A stretch of DNA of 64,000 nt from Roseibium litorale (GCF_014842915.1 NZ_JACYXI010000014.1:54704-118703); one strand, 5' to 3'; positions 8,482-21,660 are shown, numbered from the stretch's first letter. Numbers and translations are program-made. The notes: generated by a model from the letters alone, not told the origin.

Positions 8482-9183
8482 TTATGCGGCCTCGGATCTG
8501 GAGCTTCCGGCGGCCTCGCGCAGCGCCTGGATGTTCGCGCCGTAGACGGAGGGCTGATCCACACTGCCATTCCTGAAGACCGCTGAGCCGGCGACAAGAA
8601 CATCCGCGCCCGCCTCTGCCACCAGGGGGGCGGTCGATGGATCGACGCCGCCGTCGACCTCGATATGGATGGGCCGGTCGCCGATGAGCGCTCTCAGCCT
8701 CCGGATCTGGTCAATCTGTGAATGGATGAATTTCTGGCCGCCGAAGCCGGGGTTGACGGTCATGATGCAGATCAGATCGCACAAATCCAGCAGGGGAAGT
8801 GCGGCCTCCACCGGCGTGCCCGGATTGAGCGCGAGGCCGGCCTTCTTTTCGAGGTCCCTGACGGCTTGCAGGGAGCGATGGGTGTGCGCCCCGGCCTCCA
8901 GATGAAGGGTGATGACGTCGGCGCCTGCCTCGGCAAAGGCTTCGAGATAGGGATCGACCGGCGCGATCATCAAATGCACGTCCATCACCGTCTTGATGTG
9001 CTTGCGGATGGCCTTGCACAGTGGCGGCCCGAAGGTGAGGTTCGGAACGAAATGCCCGTCCATCACATCCACATGCACCCAGTCGCAGCCTTGCGCCTCA
9101 ATGGCCTCAATCTCCTGGCCGAAATTGGCAAAGTCCGCAGACAGGATCGACGGGGCAATCTTTATGGATCGGTCGAAAGTCAT
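8482..9183 (-). CDS. cbbE: Ribulose-phosphate 3-epimerase
   Basis: A 233-residue TIM-barrel enzyme that interconverts ribulose 5-phosphate and xylulose 5-phosphate. Family motifs are intact: IAPSILSADFANFG, then VDVMDGHFVPN with metal and catalytic residues, MTVNPGFGGQKF, and the EVDGGVD segment with the second catalytic Asp. An AGGAAG ribosome site precedes the ATG at 9183. The start lies 30 bases after the CbbX stop, placing it inside the cbb operon, where it feeds ribulose 5-phosphate to phosphoribulokinase. The symbol rpe would be equally suitable. Confidence 0.95.
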   Translation of the reverse strand: MTFDRSIKIAPSILSADFANFGQEIEAIEAQGCDWVHVDVMDGHFVPNLTFGPPLCKAIRKHIKTVMDVHLMIAPVDPYLEAFAEAGADVITLHLEAGAHTHRSLQAVRDLEKKAGLALNPGTPVEAALPLLDLCDLICIMTVNPGFGGQKFIHSQIDQIRRLRALIGDRPIHIEVDGGVDPSTAPLVAEAGADVLVAGSAVFRNGSVDQPSVYGANIQALREAAGSSRSEAA

Positions 9184-9213
9184 CTGGTCTTCCTGGTTCT
9201 CAAGAGTGAAGGG

Positions 9214-10146
9214 TCATTCTGCCGCTGTGGATTGAACCACCCGGCCCGTATCGAGCCCGCCCCGGAACACCCGGCTGGCACGCAGATCCTGTTCGCAGAT
9301 GGTGGACAGGGCATCGGCCCCCAACGGTCCTTGAGCCTCGCTGAACAGGCGGTTGGCCTGGCGCAGCCGCGCCCGGTCGAGCGCGTTGCGGATCGAGCGG
9401 GCATTGGCAAAATGCGGCTGTGTCCGGCGCGCCCGGATGTAATCCGCCATGGCTTTGCGGGCTTCCGGGTCAAACCGGTAGTTCTGGCCGTGCAGCATGG
9501 CTTCGGCAATCCGCAGAAGTTCCTCGTCCGAATAGTCCGGAAACTCGATGTGATGGGCAATGCGGGACCGGAACCCGGGGTTTGACTCGAAGAACCGGTC
9601 CATCCGGTCGCCGTAGCCCGCGAGGATCACGACCAGATCGTCCCGGTTGTTCTCCATGACTTGCAGGAGGATCTCGATGGCTTCCTGACCGTAGTCGCGC
9701 TCGTTTTCGGGGCGGTAGAGATAGTAGGCCTCGTCGATGAAGAGCACGCCGCCCATGGCTTTCTTCAAGATTTCCTTGGTCTTGGGGGCCGTATGACCAA
9801 TGTACTGGCCGACGAGATCGTCGCGGGTCACGGTCACCAGATGCCCCTTGCGCACATAGCCGAGACGGTGCAGCAGGCTGGCCATCTTGAGAGCCACCGT
9901 TGTCTTCCCCGTGCCCGGATTGCCCGTGAAGCTCATGTGCAATGTCGGTGTTTCCGTCGCCAGCCCCAGCTGCCGTCTGGCCTGATCGACCAGCAAAAGA
10001 GCCGCCGTCTCCCGGATCCTCTGCTTGACCGGACCAAGGCCGATCATCGTGTCCTCGAGCTCTTGCAGAATGCCGCGCACGCCGCTTTCCTCATAGGCGG
10101 CGGCGAGATCCACCTCGGCTGGTCTCGGGGGTATGTCGTCGCTCAT
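9214..10146 (-). CDS. cbbX: CbbX, red-type Rubisco activase (AAA+ ATPase)
   Basis: A 310-residue AAA+ protein. It has Walker A GNPGTGKT and Walker [11 protein letters not shown]. In known red-type systems CbbX forms a ring that uses ATP to pull on the C-terminus of the Rubisco large subunit, freeing inhibitory sugar phosphates; RuBP activates it. The ATG at 10146 has GGAG seven bases upstream, while a GTG two codons earlier sits on top of that site. It follows cbbS by about 60 bases. Its presence independently supports a red-type Rubisco. Confidence 0.96.
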   Translation of the reverse strand: MSDDIPPRPAEVDLAAAYEESGVRGILQELEDTMIGLGPVKQRIRETAALLLVDQARRQLGLATETPTLHMSFTGNPGTGKTTVALKMASLLHRLGYVRKGHLVTVTRDDLVGQYIGHTAPKTKEILKKAMGGVLFIDEAYYLYRPENERDYGQEAIEILLQVMENNRDDLVVILAGYGDRMDRFFESNPGFRSRIAHHIEFPDYSDEELLRIAEAMLHGQNYRFDPEARKAMADYIRARRTQPHFANARSIRNALDRARLRQANRLFSEAQGPLGADALSTICEQDLRASRVFRGGLDTGRVVQSTAAE

Positions 10147-10206
10147 GATCACTCTCCGGTTAGAAACGGCGGGCCGCCGGGAGGAGAGCGGCCCGCGGTG
10201 GAATGC

Positions 10207-10626
10207 TCATGCGTAGCGCCGGCCTTCCGGTTCGCGTACGGCATAGCTTTCCACGGTGTAGCGGATGATCCGGCCTTCACCTTCCTGGCGGACAACGCGG
10301 AAGCCAGGCTCATCGGATGGCCGGTTGACGATGAAGCTCATCCGGATCGACTCCCAGCCATGGGAGCTGTCGAAGGCAATCACGCGGATATATTTGCTGC
10401 CATGTTCCTTGCGGCATTCATTGACCTCGAAGACCACGGCGGCGGCATCCGGATTGTCGAACATGGGGTGGCCCCACATTTCCCAATAAGTGTTCCGGGG
10501 ATGCGGATCGTCGGTGTACTCGACCGAAACGGCCCAGCCTTTGTCGATGGCATATTGGGCCTGCTCCCGGATCTGCTCGTCGGTGAGATCCGGCAGGAAG
10601 CTGAATTGACCCTGTGTGAGACGCAT
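10207..10626 (-). CDS. cbbS: Rubisco small subunit, red-type (form IC/ID)
   Basis: A 139-residue small subunit of ribulose-1,5-bisphosphate carboxylase/oxygenase. It opens with the typical MRLTQGQFSFLPDLTDEQI and contains WEMWGHPMF. The length, with a C-terminal extension ending EPEGRRYA, fits red-type small subunits, whose extra hairpin lines the holoenzyme's central channel; green-type bacterial subunits are shorter. A clear AAGGAG site precedes the ATG. It lies 59 bases downstream of cbbL. Confidence 0.97.
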   Translation of the reverse strand: MRLTQGQFSFLPDLTDEQIREQAQYAIDKGWAVSVEYTDDPHPRNTYWEMWGHPMFDNPDAAAVVFEVNECRKEHGSKYIRVIAFDSSHGWESIRMSFIVNRPSDEPGFRVVRQEGEGRIIRYTVESYAVREPEGRRYA

Positions 10627-10685
10627 GGGATTGCTCCTTAATTTCTATATGGCCGTGCCAAATTCTGACGGTGAAACGGGCCGGA

Positions 10686-13255
<2,570 letters not shown>

Positions 13256-13272
13256 GGGAAACTCCTCAAAGG

Positions 13273-15261
13273 TTACAGAAGGGCCTTGGCGGCTGCTGCG
13301 ACCGCGGCCGGGGTGATGCCGAAATGCTCGTAGAGCTCTGGGGCAGGGGCCGAAGCTCCGAAACCGGTCATGCCGATGAAAGCGTCTTCCGGGCCGATGA
13401 GGCTGTCCCAGCCCTGACGCACGGCGGCTTCGACACCAACGCGGGGAGCCGTTCCGAGCACCGCTTCACGGTAGGCTTTTTGCTGCCGGGCAAAGAGTTC
13501 GAACGACGGTGCGGAGACAACGGCGGCCTTGATGCCGTTCACTGCGAGGAGATCTGCCGCTGTCAGCGCGATCTCGACTTCTGAACCGGTGGCGATCAGC
13601 GTGACGTGACGCGGTCCGTTGGTGTCCCTCAGCAAATAGGCGCCACGGCGGGTCTTGTTTTCGATCGTATGATCCTTGCGCACCGTCGGCAGGCCTTGCC
13701 GGGAGAGACAGAGCACCGTCGGGGTCTTTTGGGCCGTGACCGCAATCTCCCAGGCTTCCGCGGTTTCGACGGCGTCGGCCGGGCGGATGACGGTGAGGTT
13801 CGGGATGGCCCGCAGCGAGGCGATGGTCTCCACCGGCTGATGGGTCGGGCCGTCCTCGCCAAGACCGATGCTGTCGTGGGTCATGACGTAAGTCACCGGA
13901 ACCCCCATGAGAGCGGAGAGCCGGATGGCGGGCCGGCAGTAATCGGCGAAGGCGAGGAAGGTCCCGCCGTAGATGACGAAGCCGCCATGCAGGGCAATGC
14001 CGTTCATGGCGGCTGCCATTCCGTGTTCGCGGATGCCGAAATGCAGGTAATTGCCGCGGTAATTGCCCCTGGAAACGGCGCGCATGCCGCTGGTGCGGGT
14101 GTTGTTGGAGCCGGTCAGGTCGGCGGAACCGCCAACGGCGTTCGGCAGGGCCGCCGCGACAACTTCTAATGCCAGCTCCGAGGCCTTGCGGGTGGCAAGA
14201 TTTGGGGCCTCAGTGCTCAGCTTTGCCTTGTACGCGACAATTGCCGCGGCGAGTGCTCCGGTATCGGGCCGCGCGAGACTGGCCTCGAAAGACTGTTTCA
14301 AAGGGTGGCCCTGCTTGCCCGCCTCCCAGAGGCGGCGCGCCTGCCTGCCCCGGTCGGCGACAGCTTCCCAGGCATGCTTGACCGCAGCTGGAACCTCGAA
14401 GGGGGAGGCGGTCCAGCCCATGGCCTCTTTGGCAGCGGTGATTTCCTGCGCGCCAAGCGGGGCGCCATGAACCTTGTGGCTGCCGGCCATGGTGGGAGCG
14501 CCTTTCCCGATGACTGTCCGGCAGGCAATCATTGAGGGGCGTCCGGTTTCGCGGCGGGCATCCGTGATAGCGGCAGCGATGGCTTCCGCATCGTGGCCGT
14601 CCACGCTCAAGACGTGCCAGCCAGCTGCCTCGAACCGCTTCATCTGATCCATCGAGGTCGACAGATCCGTCGGCCCGTCGATGGTAATGCGGTTGTCGTC
14701 CCAGAAAACGATCAGGCGTCCAAGGCCGAGATGACCGGCCAGGTCTATGGCTTCGTGGCTGATCCCTTCCATCAGGCATCCGTCACCGGCGAGCACATAG
14801 GTGAAATGATCCACCAGCGCATCGCCAAAGCGCGCATTCTGCATCCGTTCGGCAAGCGCCATGCCGACAGCAGTAGCAATGCCCTGGCCGAGAGGCCCCG
14901 TTGTCGTCTCGATCCCCTTGGCATGGCCATATTCGGGATGGCCCGCGGTGCGCGCGCCGAGCTGGCGGAAGTTCCGGAGCTGTCCGGCATCCATGTCATC
15001 GTAGCCAAGCAGATGATGGATCGCGTAGATCAGCATCGACGCGTGACCGGCGCTGAGAACGAAACGGTCGCGGTCGGGCCAGGCCGGGTCCGAGGGGTCG
15101 ACCTTCAGGAAGCGGTTGAAGAGCACGGTGGCGACATCGGCAAGACCCATGGGAGCGCCAGGATGTCCGGAGTTGGCCGCCTCGACCGCATCCATCGCAA
15201 GGACACGGATTGCATTGGCCATCAGGGTTTCGCTGGTCTGAGCCGGAGTGTGGACGTTCAT
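13273..15261 (-). CDS. cbbT: Transketolase
   Basis: A 662-residue thiamine-diphosphate enzyme that moves two-carbon units to regenerate pentose phosphates. The ThDP motif [13 protein letters not shown] with the downstream DDN residues is intact, as are GHPGAPMG near the N-terminus and the GEDGPTHQP motif in the pyrimidine domain. The open frame extends to 15663 in the same register, but that extension lies inside cbbP. The ATG at 15261, 11 bases after the cbbP stop and preceded by an AAGGAG site, gives the standard transketolase N-terminus. Confidence 0.96.
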   Translation of the reverse strand: MNVHTPAQTSETLMANAIRVLAMDAVEAANSGHPGAPMGLADVATVLFNRFLKVDPSDPAWPDRDRFVLSAGHASMLIYAIHHLLGYDDMDAGQLRNFRQLGARTAGHPEYGHAKGIETTTGPLGQGIATAVGMALAERMQNARFGDALVDHFTYVLAGDGCLMEGISHEAIDLAGHLGLGRLIVFWDDNRITIDGPTDLSTSMDQMKRFEAAGWHVLSVDGHDAEAIAAAITDARRETGRPSMIACRTVIGKGAPTMAGSHKVHGAPLGAQEITAAKEAMGWTASPFEVPAAVKHAWEAVADRGRQARRLWEAGKQGHPLKQSFEASLARPDTGALAAAIVAYKAKLSTEAPNLATRKASELALEVVAAALPNAVGGSADLTGSNNTRTSGMRAVSRGNYRGNYLHFGIREHGMAAAMNGIALHGGFVIYGGTFLAFADYCRPAIRLSALMGVPVTYVMTHDSIGLGEDGPTHQPVETIASLRAIPNLTVIRPADAVETAEAWEIAVTAQKTPTVLCLSRQGLPTVRKDHTIENKTRRGAYLLRDTNGPRHVTLIATGSEVEIALTAADLLAVNGIKAAVVSAPSFELFARQQKAYREAVLGTAPRVGVEAAVRQGWDSLIGPEDAFIGMTGFGASAPAPELYEHFGITPAAVAAAAKALL

Positions 15262-15272
15262 GACAGGCTCCT

Positions 15273-16145
15273 TCAGGTGCGCCGGGATTCGCTGACAAGG
15301 CGCAGGATCATCGGGGTGAAGATCAGCTGCATCGCCAGATCCATCTTGCCGCCGGGAATGACGATGGAGTTGGCCCGGGTCAGCCAGCTGTCGTGGATCA
15401 TGGTCCGCAGGTAGGCGAAGTCGATGCCGCGCGGGTTCTTGAAGCGGATGACAACAAGGCTTTCGTCCGGCGTCGGGATCCAGCGGGCAATGAAGGGATT
15501 GGAGGTGTCGACCACCGGAACGCGCTGAAAGTTGATGTCCGTTTCGGTGAATTGCGGACAAATACAGTGCACATAGGCGTGCATGCGCCGGAGGATCGTG
15601 TCCGTAACGGCTTCCGTCGTATAGCCGCGCCGCGCCTTGTCCCGGTGGATCTTCTGGATCCATTCAAGGTTGATGACCGGGACCACGCCGATCTTCAGAT
15701 CTGCAAGGGCTGACAGATTGACCGTGTCATTGACGACCGCGCCGTGAAGGCCTTCATAGAACAGAAGGTCTGAACCGTCCTCGAACGGAGCCCAATCGGT
15801 GAAGGTTCCAGGCGCGGCGCCGTAGCGTCCGGCCTCGTCCTCGTCATGAATGTAGCGGCGGGTTTCTCCCCGTCCTGTTTCGCCGTAGGTACGGAAGACA
15901 CTTTCCAGCTTTTCCAGTTCGTTGGCGTCATAGCTGAAATGGCTGAAAGTCTCGTCGCCCGCGGCCTTTCGCGTATCGAGCTCCGTCTTCATCTGCGCCC
16001 GGTCGTAGCGGTGAAACGCGTCACCCTCGATCGAGACAGTTTTGATGCCCTCGCGCCGGAAGATCTGGTCGAAGGTGCTCTTGACCGTGGTTGTGCCCGC
16101 GCCTGATGAGCCGGTCACCGAGATGATCGGATGTTTCTTGGACAT
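15273..16145 (-). CDS. cbbP: Phosphoribulokinase (class I, proteobacterial)
   Basis: A 290-residue kinase that makes ribulose 1,5-bisphosphate from ribulose 5-phosphate and ATP, a step unique to the Calvin cycle. The P-loop reads GSSGAGTTT near residues 12-20. The [11 protein letters not shown] motif contains the catalytic Asp and substrate-binding residues. The length is that of the octameric proteobacterial enzymes that respond to NADH. It lies between cbbF and cbbT with short gaps. Confidence 0.97.
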   Translation of the reverse strand: MSKKHPIISVTGSSGAGTTTVKSTFDQIFRREGIKTVSIEGDAFHRYDRAQMKTELDTRKAAGDETFSHFSYDANELEKLESVFRTYGETGRGETRRYIHDEDEAGRYGAAPGTFTDWAPFEDGSDLLFYEGLHGAVVNDTVNLSALADLKIGVVPVINLEWIQKIHRDKARRGYTTEAVTDTILRRMHAYVHCICPQFTETDINFQRVPVVDTSNPFIARWIPTPDESLVVIRFKNPRGIDFAYLRTMIHDSWLTRANSIVIPGGKMDLAMQLIFTPMILRLVSESRRT

Positions 16146-16187
16146 GTTGATCCTCTAATTTCTGCTGCGTTTTCAGGGGCGCTGGCG

Positions 16188-17195
16188 TCAGCTGCGGAAC
16201 AAGCCGCGGGCTCCGAACAGGGCAGAGACCTCTTGCTCCGGCAGGTCGTGATAGGCAGTGACCCGGTCGACCTTGTCTGCGGTTCCGAAGACAAAAGGCG
16301 TCCGCTCGTGCAGCGTTACGGCTGTGTGATCGAGCAACCGGTCTGATCCGGAGGTGGCCCTGCCGCCAGCCTGCTCAATGAGAAAGGCAATCGGGGCGCA
16401 TTCATAAACGGTGCGCAGGCGCCCTTTTTCGTAACCGGGGCGGCTGTCCGACGGATAAAGAAAGATGCCTCCGCGGCTTAAAATCCGGTGCGTTTCAGCC
16501 ACCAGAGAGGCCACCCAGCGCATGTTGAAGTTCTTTGCGCGCGGGCCCTGGTCGCCGGCCAGGCAATCGTCGATATAGGCGCGCACAGGCCTGGACCAGT
16601 GCCGGTAGTTCGACGCGTTTATGGCAAATTCACTGGAGCTTTCCGGAATGAGGAGGCGGTCATTCGCCAGCCGGAAGCGGCGGGTCATGGGCTCAAGCAC
16701 ATAGTGCTGCACACCGGCGCCAAAGGTCAGGATCAGCGCTGTTTGCGGTCCGTAGATGAAATAGCCCGCAGCAATCTGTTCCCGGCCCGGCCGGAGAAAG
16801 GACCCTTCGGCATCCGCTTTGGCTTCAAAGACGGAAAAGATGGTGCCGATCGACACGTTGACATCGATGTTGGAAGACCCGTCGAGCGGATCGATTGCGA
16901 GAGCAAACCGTCCCTCCGGCGCCAGTTCCTGGATCTCGTCCTGCTCTTCCGATGCATACCAGCGAACGCCGCAGTTCCGGATTGCGGAGCAAAAGGCAAT
17001 GTCGGCCTGAAGATCGAGCGCTTTCTGGGTATCGCCATCGGCGTTCTGCCCGACTTCGCGCCCAAGGGCTCCGGCAAGGGGGCCCATTGCGATGCTCCGC
17101 GACAGGGCTTCCGCGACACGGCACAGGCCGGTGATCAGGGCAAGGCTGCCGGCTGGAATGTGATGCGGTTCTATGACCGGTTGGATCGCGTTCAT
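16188..17195 (-). CDS. cbbF: Class 1 fructose-1,6-bisphosphatase
   Basis: A 335-residue class 1 phosphatase that removes the C1 phosphate of fructose 1,6-bisphosphate, and of sedoheptulose bisphosphate in many cbb systems. The metal site [10 protein letters not shown], the upstream ASEEQDE residues and the [10 protein letters not shown] motif are present. The ATG at 17195 has GGGAGG six bases upstream; a TTG one codon earlier is a less likely start. It is the first gene of the cbb operon, facing the divergent cbbR gene. Confidence 0.95.
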   Translation of the reverse strand: MNAIQPVIEPHHIPAGSLALITGLCRVAEALSRSIAMGPLAGALGREVGQNADGDTQKALDLQADIAFCSAIRNCGVRWYASEEQDEIQELAPEGRFALAIDPLDGSSNIDVNVSIGTIFSVFEAKADAEGSFLRPGREQIAAGYFIYGPQTALILTFGAGVQHYVLEPMTRRFRLANDRLLIPESSSEFAINASNYRHWSRPVRAYIDDCLAGDQGPRAKNFNMRWVASLVAETHRILSRGGIFLYPSDSRPGYEKGRLRTVYECAPIAFLIEQAGGRATSGSDRLLDHTAVTLHERTPFVFGTADKVDRVTAYHDLPEQEVSALFGARGLFRS

Positions 17196-17289
17196 CAAGG
17201 CCTCCCGTCCTTGTGGGCTGGCCTTGATATTCGCCCTTTTGAGCGTAAACTGAATTTAAAAGTTCAGAAGATCTATTCAAAAAAATTAA
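17196..17289. promoter_or_regulatory. cbbR-cbbF divergent promoter with a candidate CbbR site
   Basis: This AT-rich gap separates cbbR from the cbb operon. It contains the inverted repeat CTGAA (17250-17254) N8 TTCAG (17263-17267). It also has a TNA-N7-TNA match (TAA 17246-17248, TTA 17256-17258), the pattern reported for CbbR sites. The location is exactly where CbbR would control both directions. Binding is inferred, not shown. Confidence 0.6.
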
Positions 17290-18249
17290 ATGACAATCCT
17301 AAACACCATCACGTTCAAGCAGTTGCGGGCTCTTTCTGCCGTCGTGGAAACAGGCAGCATCAGCGCATCTGCGGATATTCTGGGTCTGACTCCTCCAGCA
17401 GTTCACACGCAGCTGAGGGTGCTGGAGGAGAATTTCGGCTGCGCTCTTGTCAATCGCAGCCGGACAGGACGTTTCGAGGCGACGTCAGCGGGCCGGGCAC
17501 TTCTTGATGCTCATGACGTCTCCCTGTCGGCCTTGACGAGAGCCATTGGCCGCATCGAAGCGATGAAAATGGGCCAGGCAGGGCGTGTGGTCCTAGGGGT
17601 GGTCAGTACCGGCAAGTATTTTGCGCCCTCCATCGTCGCCCAGCTCAAGCGGGATTTTCCCTCCATTGCGGTGGTTCTGCAGGTGGGGAACCGGGACCGG
17701 ACCATTTCCAATCTGGGCTCCGGCAAGATCGACCTTGCGATCATGGGCCGTCCGCCGCGCCAGCCAGTCGTCACCGCCTACAACATCGGCGATCATCCCC
17801 ACGTGCTGATTGCCCGCCCGGACCATCCGCTGGTGCTGGAAGGCAAGGCCGGCAAGGGGGACATCCTGAAGGAGAATTTTATCATGCGCGAGCCGGGGTC
17901 TGGAACGCGCATCCTGTCCATGCGCTTTCTTGATCAGCTGGGAGAAGGCCAGACCTTCACCTTCACGGAAATGGAATCGAACGAGTCGATCAAGCAGGCC
18001 GTGATTGCCGGGCTCGGCATTGCCCTCATTTCCGCGCATACGATCATTGAGGAACTGAAATCGGGCCGCCTTGCCCTCGTCCGGGCCGCGCCTTTGCCCA
18101 TCGTGCGGCACTGGTTCGTCCTGCACCGGAGCGATGTCACGCTGGATCCGGCGATGAAGACCGTCCTCGACTATATCCGCGCCAACGGCGAAGCCTTGCT
18201 GGCCGGGGAGGAAATCAAGGCCCTTTTGTCGGCGCCGCCCCCTGGCTGA
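17290..18249 (+). CDS. cbbR: LysR-type regulator of the cbb operon
   Basis: A 319-residue LysR-family regulator. The winged helix-turn-helix spans about residues 8-66, including the ITFKQLRALSAVVETGS start typical of CbbR proteins; the rest is an effector-binding domain. CbbR activates cbb transcription in response to metabolites such as RuBP or NADPH in related bacteria. It starts 94 bases from cbbF on the opposite strand, the classical arrangement. The ATG at 17290 has no strong ribosome site, only an A-rich leader. Confidence 0.92.
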   Translation: MTILNTITFKQLRALSAVVETGSISASADILGLTPPAVHTQLRVLEENFGCALVNRSRTGRFEATSAGRALLDAHDVSLSALTRAIGRIEAMKMGQAGRVVLGVVSTGKYFAPSIVAQLKRDFPSIAVVLQVGNRDRTISNLGSGKIDLAIMGRPPRQPVVTAYNIGDHPHVLIARPDHPLVLEGKAGKGDILKENFIMREPGSGTRILSMRFLDQLGEGQTFTFTEMESNESIKQAVIAGLGIALISAHTIIEELKSGRLALVRAAPLPIVRHWFVLHRSDVTLDPAMKTVLDYIRANGEALLAGEEIKALLSAPPPG

Positions 18250-18434
18250 GACGGATAGAAGGTTAAATGGGCAATTCAGGCCCGCGATGGCTGGCGGGGA
18301 TAGCAATTAGGTTCCATAAGCTATCTTACCCGATTCTGATGTATGGCCCGGGCACATTCTATCCCGAACTGCAACAAAGGCGTTAAGCTGCCTGCTTTTC
18401 GGGAGCGATGTTTTGAGCCGGACCTTTTGCCCAT

Positions 18435-18806
18435 TTGAGTTTTGAAGAACGCAAAACGATTTCCCGTATGCGAGAACAAAAGTGCAGCCAGTCAGAGATA
18501 GCCAGACGTCTCGGCCGGGACCGTGCGACTATCTCTAGAGAGATCAGACGCAACTACTGGCATGATCGTCAGTTCCCTGATGCCGATGGCTACTGGGCGT
18601 TGACCGCCAATGACATGGCACGTGATCGGCGTAGACGGACCGGCAAACTCTTTCGCCGCGAAGACCTGAGGACTGAAGTGATTGGAAAGCTGGAAGCCGG
18701 CTGGTCGCCGGAACAGATAGCGGGCCGCATGTGCTATGAAGGTGCTGCGCACAGGGTCTGCCAGGAAACCATCTACCGCTACATCTATTCAAAGGAAGGT
18801 CCCGCT
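18435..18806 (+). pseudogene. IS30-family transposase, N-terminal fragment
   Basis: The frame encodes the N-terminal helix-turn-helix part of an IS30 transposase: LSFEERKTISRM, then EIARRLGRDRATISREIRRN, ending in QETIYRYIYSKEG. After that the homology stops and the frame enters unrelated sequence. No ATG is present where the family usually begins; the frame opens with TTG right before the SFEERK segment. The catalytic DDE half is missing. The fragment is joined at about 18800-18810 to an IS3-family fragment on the other strand, so it cannot encode a working transposase. Confidence 0.82.
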
Positions 18807-19111
18807 CACCGGTCAGCCTCCCGATCTTGGCATGCAGTTCCTTCACCTCCGCTTCCGTCGGTCCCTCGGATTTGCCCCCACGGGCGGACACATCCGCCAT
18901 GCCTTCGACAGCCTGACGTTTCCATGGGCTCACCTGGTTCGGATGGACCTGATACTTGGCCGCGATCTCCTGGATCGTCTTGTCACCGCGCAAAGCCTCA
19001 AGCGCGGCCTTCGCTTTAAGCGCGTCCGAAAAATTCCGGCGTTTCGCCAATCTCGTATCCCTTCAAATCAATAGGATACACCTTAGCAACCTGTCCGGAT
19101 TTCCGGGACCA
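18807..19111 (-). mobile_element. Truncated IS3-family element (left end plus orfA start)
   Basis: The terminal repeat TGGTCCCGGAAATCCGG is at the right edge of this stretch (read on the minus strand from 19111). It is followed by the start of an OrfA that closely matches the intact copy at 61947-62225, for example AAKYQVHPNQVSPWKR. Homology ends after KIGRLT, where the IS30 fragment begins. The OrfA start codon is TTG here against ATG in the intact copy. The element's end lies 2 bases past the stop of the MarR gene. It is a relic of the same IS type as the intact element at 61886-63125. Confidence 0.85.
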
Positions 19112-19113
19112 GG

Positions 19114-19572
19114 TCAGTCTGAGAGGCGCGGAATGGCGCGCACCAGCAGGTCAAGCCCAGTCAGTAAGCTTGCTCTGTCGGAGGGCACCATCTCTGCAAG
19201 CATTGCCGACACCCGGTCCCGCCATTCCTGGCGTGTGCTGCTGATTATGCGCTGGCCCTCGTCGCTCAAGAAGAGTTCAACAGCCCGGGTGTCCTTTGGC
19301 GACTTTTCCCGCCGGACAAGTCCCTTTTTCAAGAGCCCCGAGAGGCTGCGGCTGATGGTCGACTGGAACATGCCGGTTTGTGCCGACAAGGCATTTACGC
19401 CGCAGCCGGGCCGATCCGCGATGGCGGCCATGATGATGATCTGCTGGGTGCTGAGGTCGTTGGTCCGCGCCTCACGGGGCCGGTACTGGAGTAACTGGAC
19501 AGCCAGCCGCTCCAGGGATAGCGCTGCATGGCGTGTCTCTCCGGGCCCCCCGTCATTCTCCTCTTCCCGCAT
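19114..19572 (-). CDS. MarR family transcriptional regulator
   Basis: A 152-residue winged-helix regulator. The DNA-binding core is visible in VNALSAQTGMFQSTISRSLSGLLKKGLVRREKSPKDTRAV (quoted only as landmarks: FQSTISRSLSGL is the recognition helix and RREKSPKDTRA the wing). The ATG at 19572 is preceded by GAGAGGA; a longer form from 19605 adds arginine-rich residues. It lies 66 bases after the permease of the siderophore operon on the same strand, so it is probably the operon's last gene. An IS3 fragment begins 2 bases past its stop, so the final residues could have been altered by that insertion. Confidence 0.85.
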   Translation of the reverse strand: MREEENDGGPGETRHAALSLERLAVQLLQYRPREARTNDLSTQQIIIMAAIADRPGCGVNALSAQTGMFQSTISRSLSGLLKKGLVRREKSPKDTRAVELFLSDEGQRIISSTRQEWRDRVSAMLAEMVPSDRASLLTGLDLLVRAIPRLSD

Positions 19573-19638
19573 TGTCACCGGTCCTCTCCCGCAAGATCTA
19601 CGCACAGCCCATCCATATCAAAGGACCCATTGGCCGCT

Positions 19639-21660
19639 TCAAGCTGCCACTCCCCGGACAGCTGTATCGCGGCCACGCCGCCGTTTTCCATAAAATCTCA
19701 AGACAGTCAGGGTCAGCACAAGGCCAAATGCCCCTATCAGCACCGACATCAGACCGGCAGGCAGCTCATAGGGCAAAAACAGCCGCCGGCCCGCAAAGTC
19801 GCTGAAGACAATCACGCTCCCTCCCAAAGCAGCGGAACCGGCAAGATGGCTGCCGGTGGACCGCAAACCGATCACGCGGGCGATCTGCGGTGCGGCCAGA
19901 CCGACGAAGGTGATCGGCCCGGCTAGCAAAGTCGCGGCGACCGTCAACAAAGCCATCGAAATAATGATGACGGTGCGGGCCAGCGCAAGCGGCATTCCGA
20001 GCGCGCGTGCCGTGCCGTTCCCGATCGGCAGGATGTCGAGCCAGCGCAGGGCTGGCAAGATCATCAGGACAGCTACGAGACTGAGCCCGGCTGGTATGGA
20101 CAAGAGCTCGTAGCTTGCCCGATATGTCGAGCCTGACATCAGCGCGAGAACCTGGCTGACCCTGGGATCACCTGTCGCAAAGAAAATCAGGATCGCCGCA
20201 TCCGCTATGGCGGTAATCGCAATTCCGACGAGGATGAGGCTGCGGGGGTCGAAGTCCTGGTGCCGACCGTAGAACAGAACCGACATCAGCACAATCAGGG
20301 CTCCGCCCAGGGCTCCTGCTGTTTGTCCAACGGTTCCCGCCGCTGGCAGGATCAGCAGGACAAGGACCGTTCCCATGATGGCGCCGGCGGAAATTCCCAT
20401 GCTTTCCGGGCTTGCCATGGGATTGCCCAGCAGCCGCTGCCCAAGGCACCCGGCACACCCAAGCGCGCAGCCTGCCAGCAGCGCCGTCAGCACACGCGGA
20501 GCGCGCCAGTCGAGAATGAGCGGCAGATCGAGGGACGGCAGACCCAGCGCAATGGCAAGGCAGACGAGAAGAACCATGCAGCAAATGGCGACGAGACGCC
20601 ACTGATCTGCTCTGCTTCGAATGATGTGGGGCCGCAGCCAAAGCGAATGCTCCGGCTGCACCGGCGGCTTTGCCATTTTGCGCATGAGATAGAGGATCAA
20701 AGGCGCGCCGAGCATCCCGGCGAGCGCGCCCGCCGGCAGAAACGAGGCAAGGCTCTTCAACAGGAACTGCAAGGCCTGATCGGTAACGCCCAGCAACAAC
20801 GCACCTGTCAAAGCTGCGGTCAGCAGCTGTGGGATGACCCGGCGCGCACCGGCCATGCGTGCAATATGAGGAGCTGCCAGTCCCACAAACGCGATGATGC
20901 CGACAGCCGCCGTAATTGCGGCCGTGATCAGGATGGCAGCGCTGAGGACTATTGCGCGCGCCCATCCAACCGGCACTCCGGCTGACCGCGCCACGCCGGT
21001 TCCAAGCCCCAGCAACGACAAGGGCCGGGACATCGCCAGAACGATGGCTGCACCAAAGACCAGCTTGGGAGCGAGAAAGCGCACGCCGTCCCAGCCGTTT
21101 TGGGCCAGATCGCCAGCTCCCCAGATGAACATGCTGTTGAGGTAGTGATCCTTGAGAATGAACAGGCAGGTGGTGACGGCAGCCAAAGTGAAGCTAACCG
21201 CCATGCCGCTCAACAGCAGTGTCAGGGGATCTTCAAGCCGGCGGCCGCCGATTGCTGCCACTAGGCCCCACGCCAGGAAGGACCCCGTCAGCGCGATGGC
21301 AAAGGCATGCGATGCGTGCAGTTCCGGCGCCAGCAGCAAGGTCAAGGTGAGGGCCAGCTGCGCCCCGGAAGAGACGCCCAGCGTGGAGGGCGACGCGAGC
21401 GGATTGAGAAGGCTGAGCTGAAAAACACAGCCGGCAAATCCCAACCCTGAACCGGACAAAAGAGCCATAACGAGCTGAGGTGAATAAACGTAGCTCATCC
21501 GGATGGAGGAGGCTGTCCCGGATGTCGTGCCGGACCAGATTGGCCCCCACAAACTGCCGCCTCCGATAGCGCTGATATTGGAACCGGCAAGGAAAACCAG
21601 AAGGGCGGCCAGGCACAAGAGAGGCCATACCCGCAGAAGCGGGAGTCTCGAACTAGTCAT
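19639..21660 (-). CDS. fhuB: Fused FecCD-type iron-siderophore ABC permease (FhuB-like)
   Basis: A 673-residue inner-membrane permease made of two tandem FecCD domains, as in FhuB. The first repeat contains GSGLGFAGCVFQLSLLNPLASPS and the second GCALGCAGCLGQRLLGNPMASPE (equivalent positions). Each repeat also ends with a FVGLAAP helix that contacts the ATPase. About twenty hydrophobic segments are visible. Its ATG overlaps the end of the binding-protein gene by 8 bases. Fused permeases are typical of ferric-hydroxamate uptake, which supports that substrate class, but the exact siderophore is not known. Confidence 0.9.
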   Translation of the reverse strand: MTSSRLPLLRVWPLLCLAALLVFLAGSNISAIGGGSLWGPIWSGTTSGTASSIRMSYVYSPQLVMALLSGSGLGFAGCVFQLSLLNPLASPSTLGVSSGAQLALTLTLLLAPELHASHAFAIALTGSFLAWGLVAAIGGRRLEDPLTLLLSGMAVSFTLAAVTTCLFILKDHYLNSMFIWGAGDLAQNGWDGVRFLAPKLVFGAAIVLAMSRPLSLLGLGTGVARSAGVPVGWARAIVLSAAILITAAITAAVGIIAFVGLAAPHIARMAGARRVIPQLLTAALTGALLLGVTDQALQFLLKSLASFLPAGALAGMLGAPLILYLMRKMAKPPVQPEHSLWLRPHIIRSRADQWRLVAICCMVLLVCLAIALGLPSLDLPLILDWRAPRVLTALLAGCALGCAGCLGQRLLGNPMASPESMGISAGAIMGTVLVLLILPAAGTVGQTAGALGGALIVLMSVLFYGRHQDFDPRSLILVGIAITAIADAAILIFFATGDPRVSQVLALMSGSTYRASYELLSIPAGLSLVAVLMILPALRWLDILPIGNGTARALGMPLALARTVIIISMALLTVAATLLAGPITFVGLAAPQIARVIGLRSTGSHLAGSAALGGSVIVFSDFAGRRLFLPYELPAGLMSVLIGAFGLVLTLTVLRFYGKRRRGRDTAVRGVAA

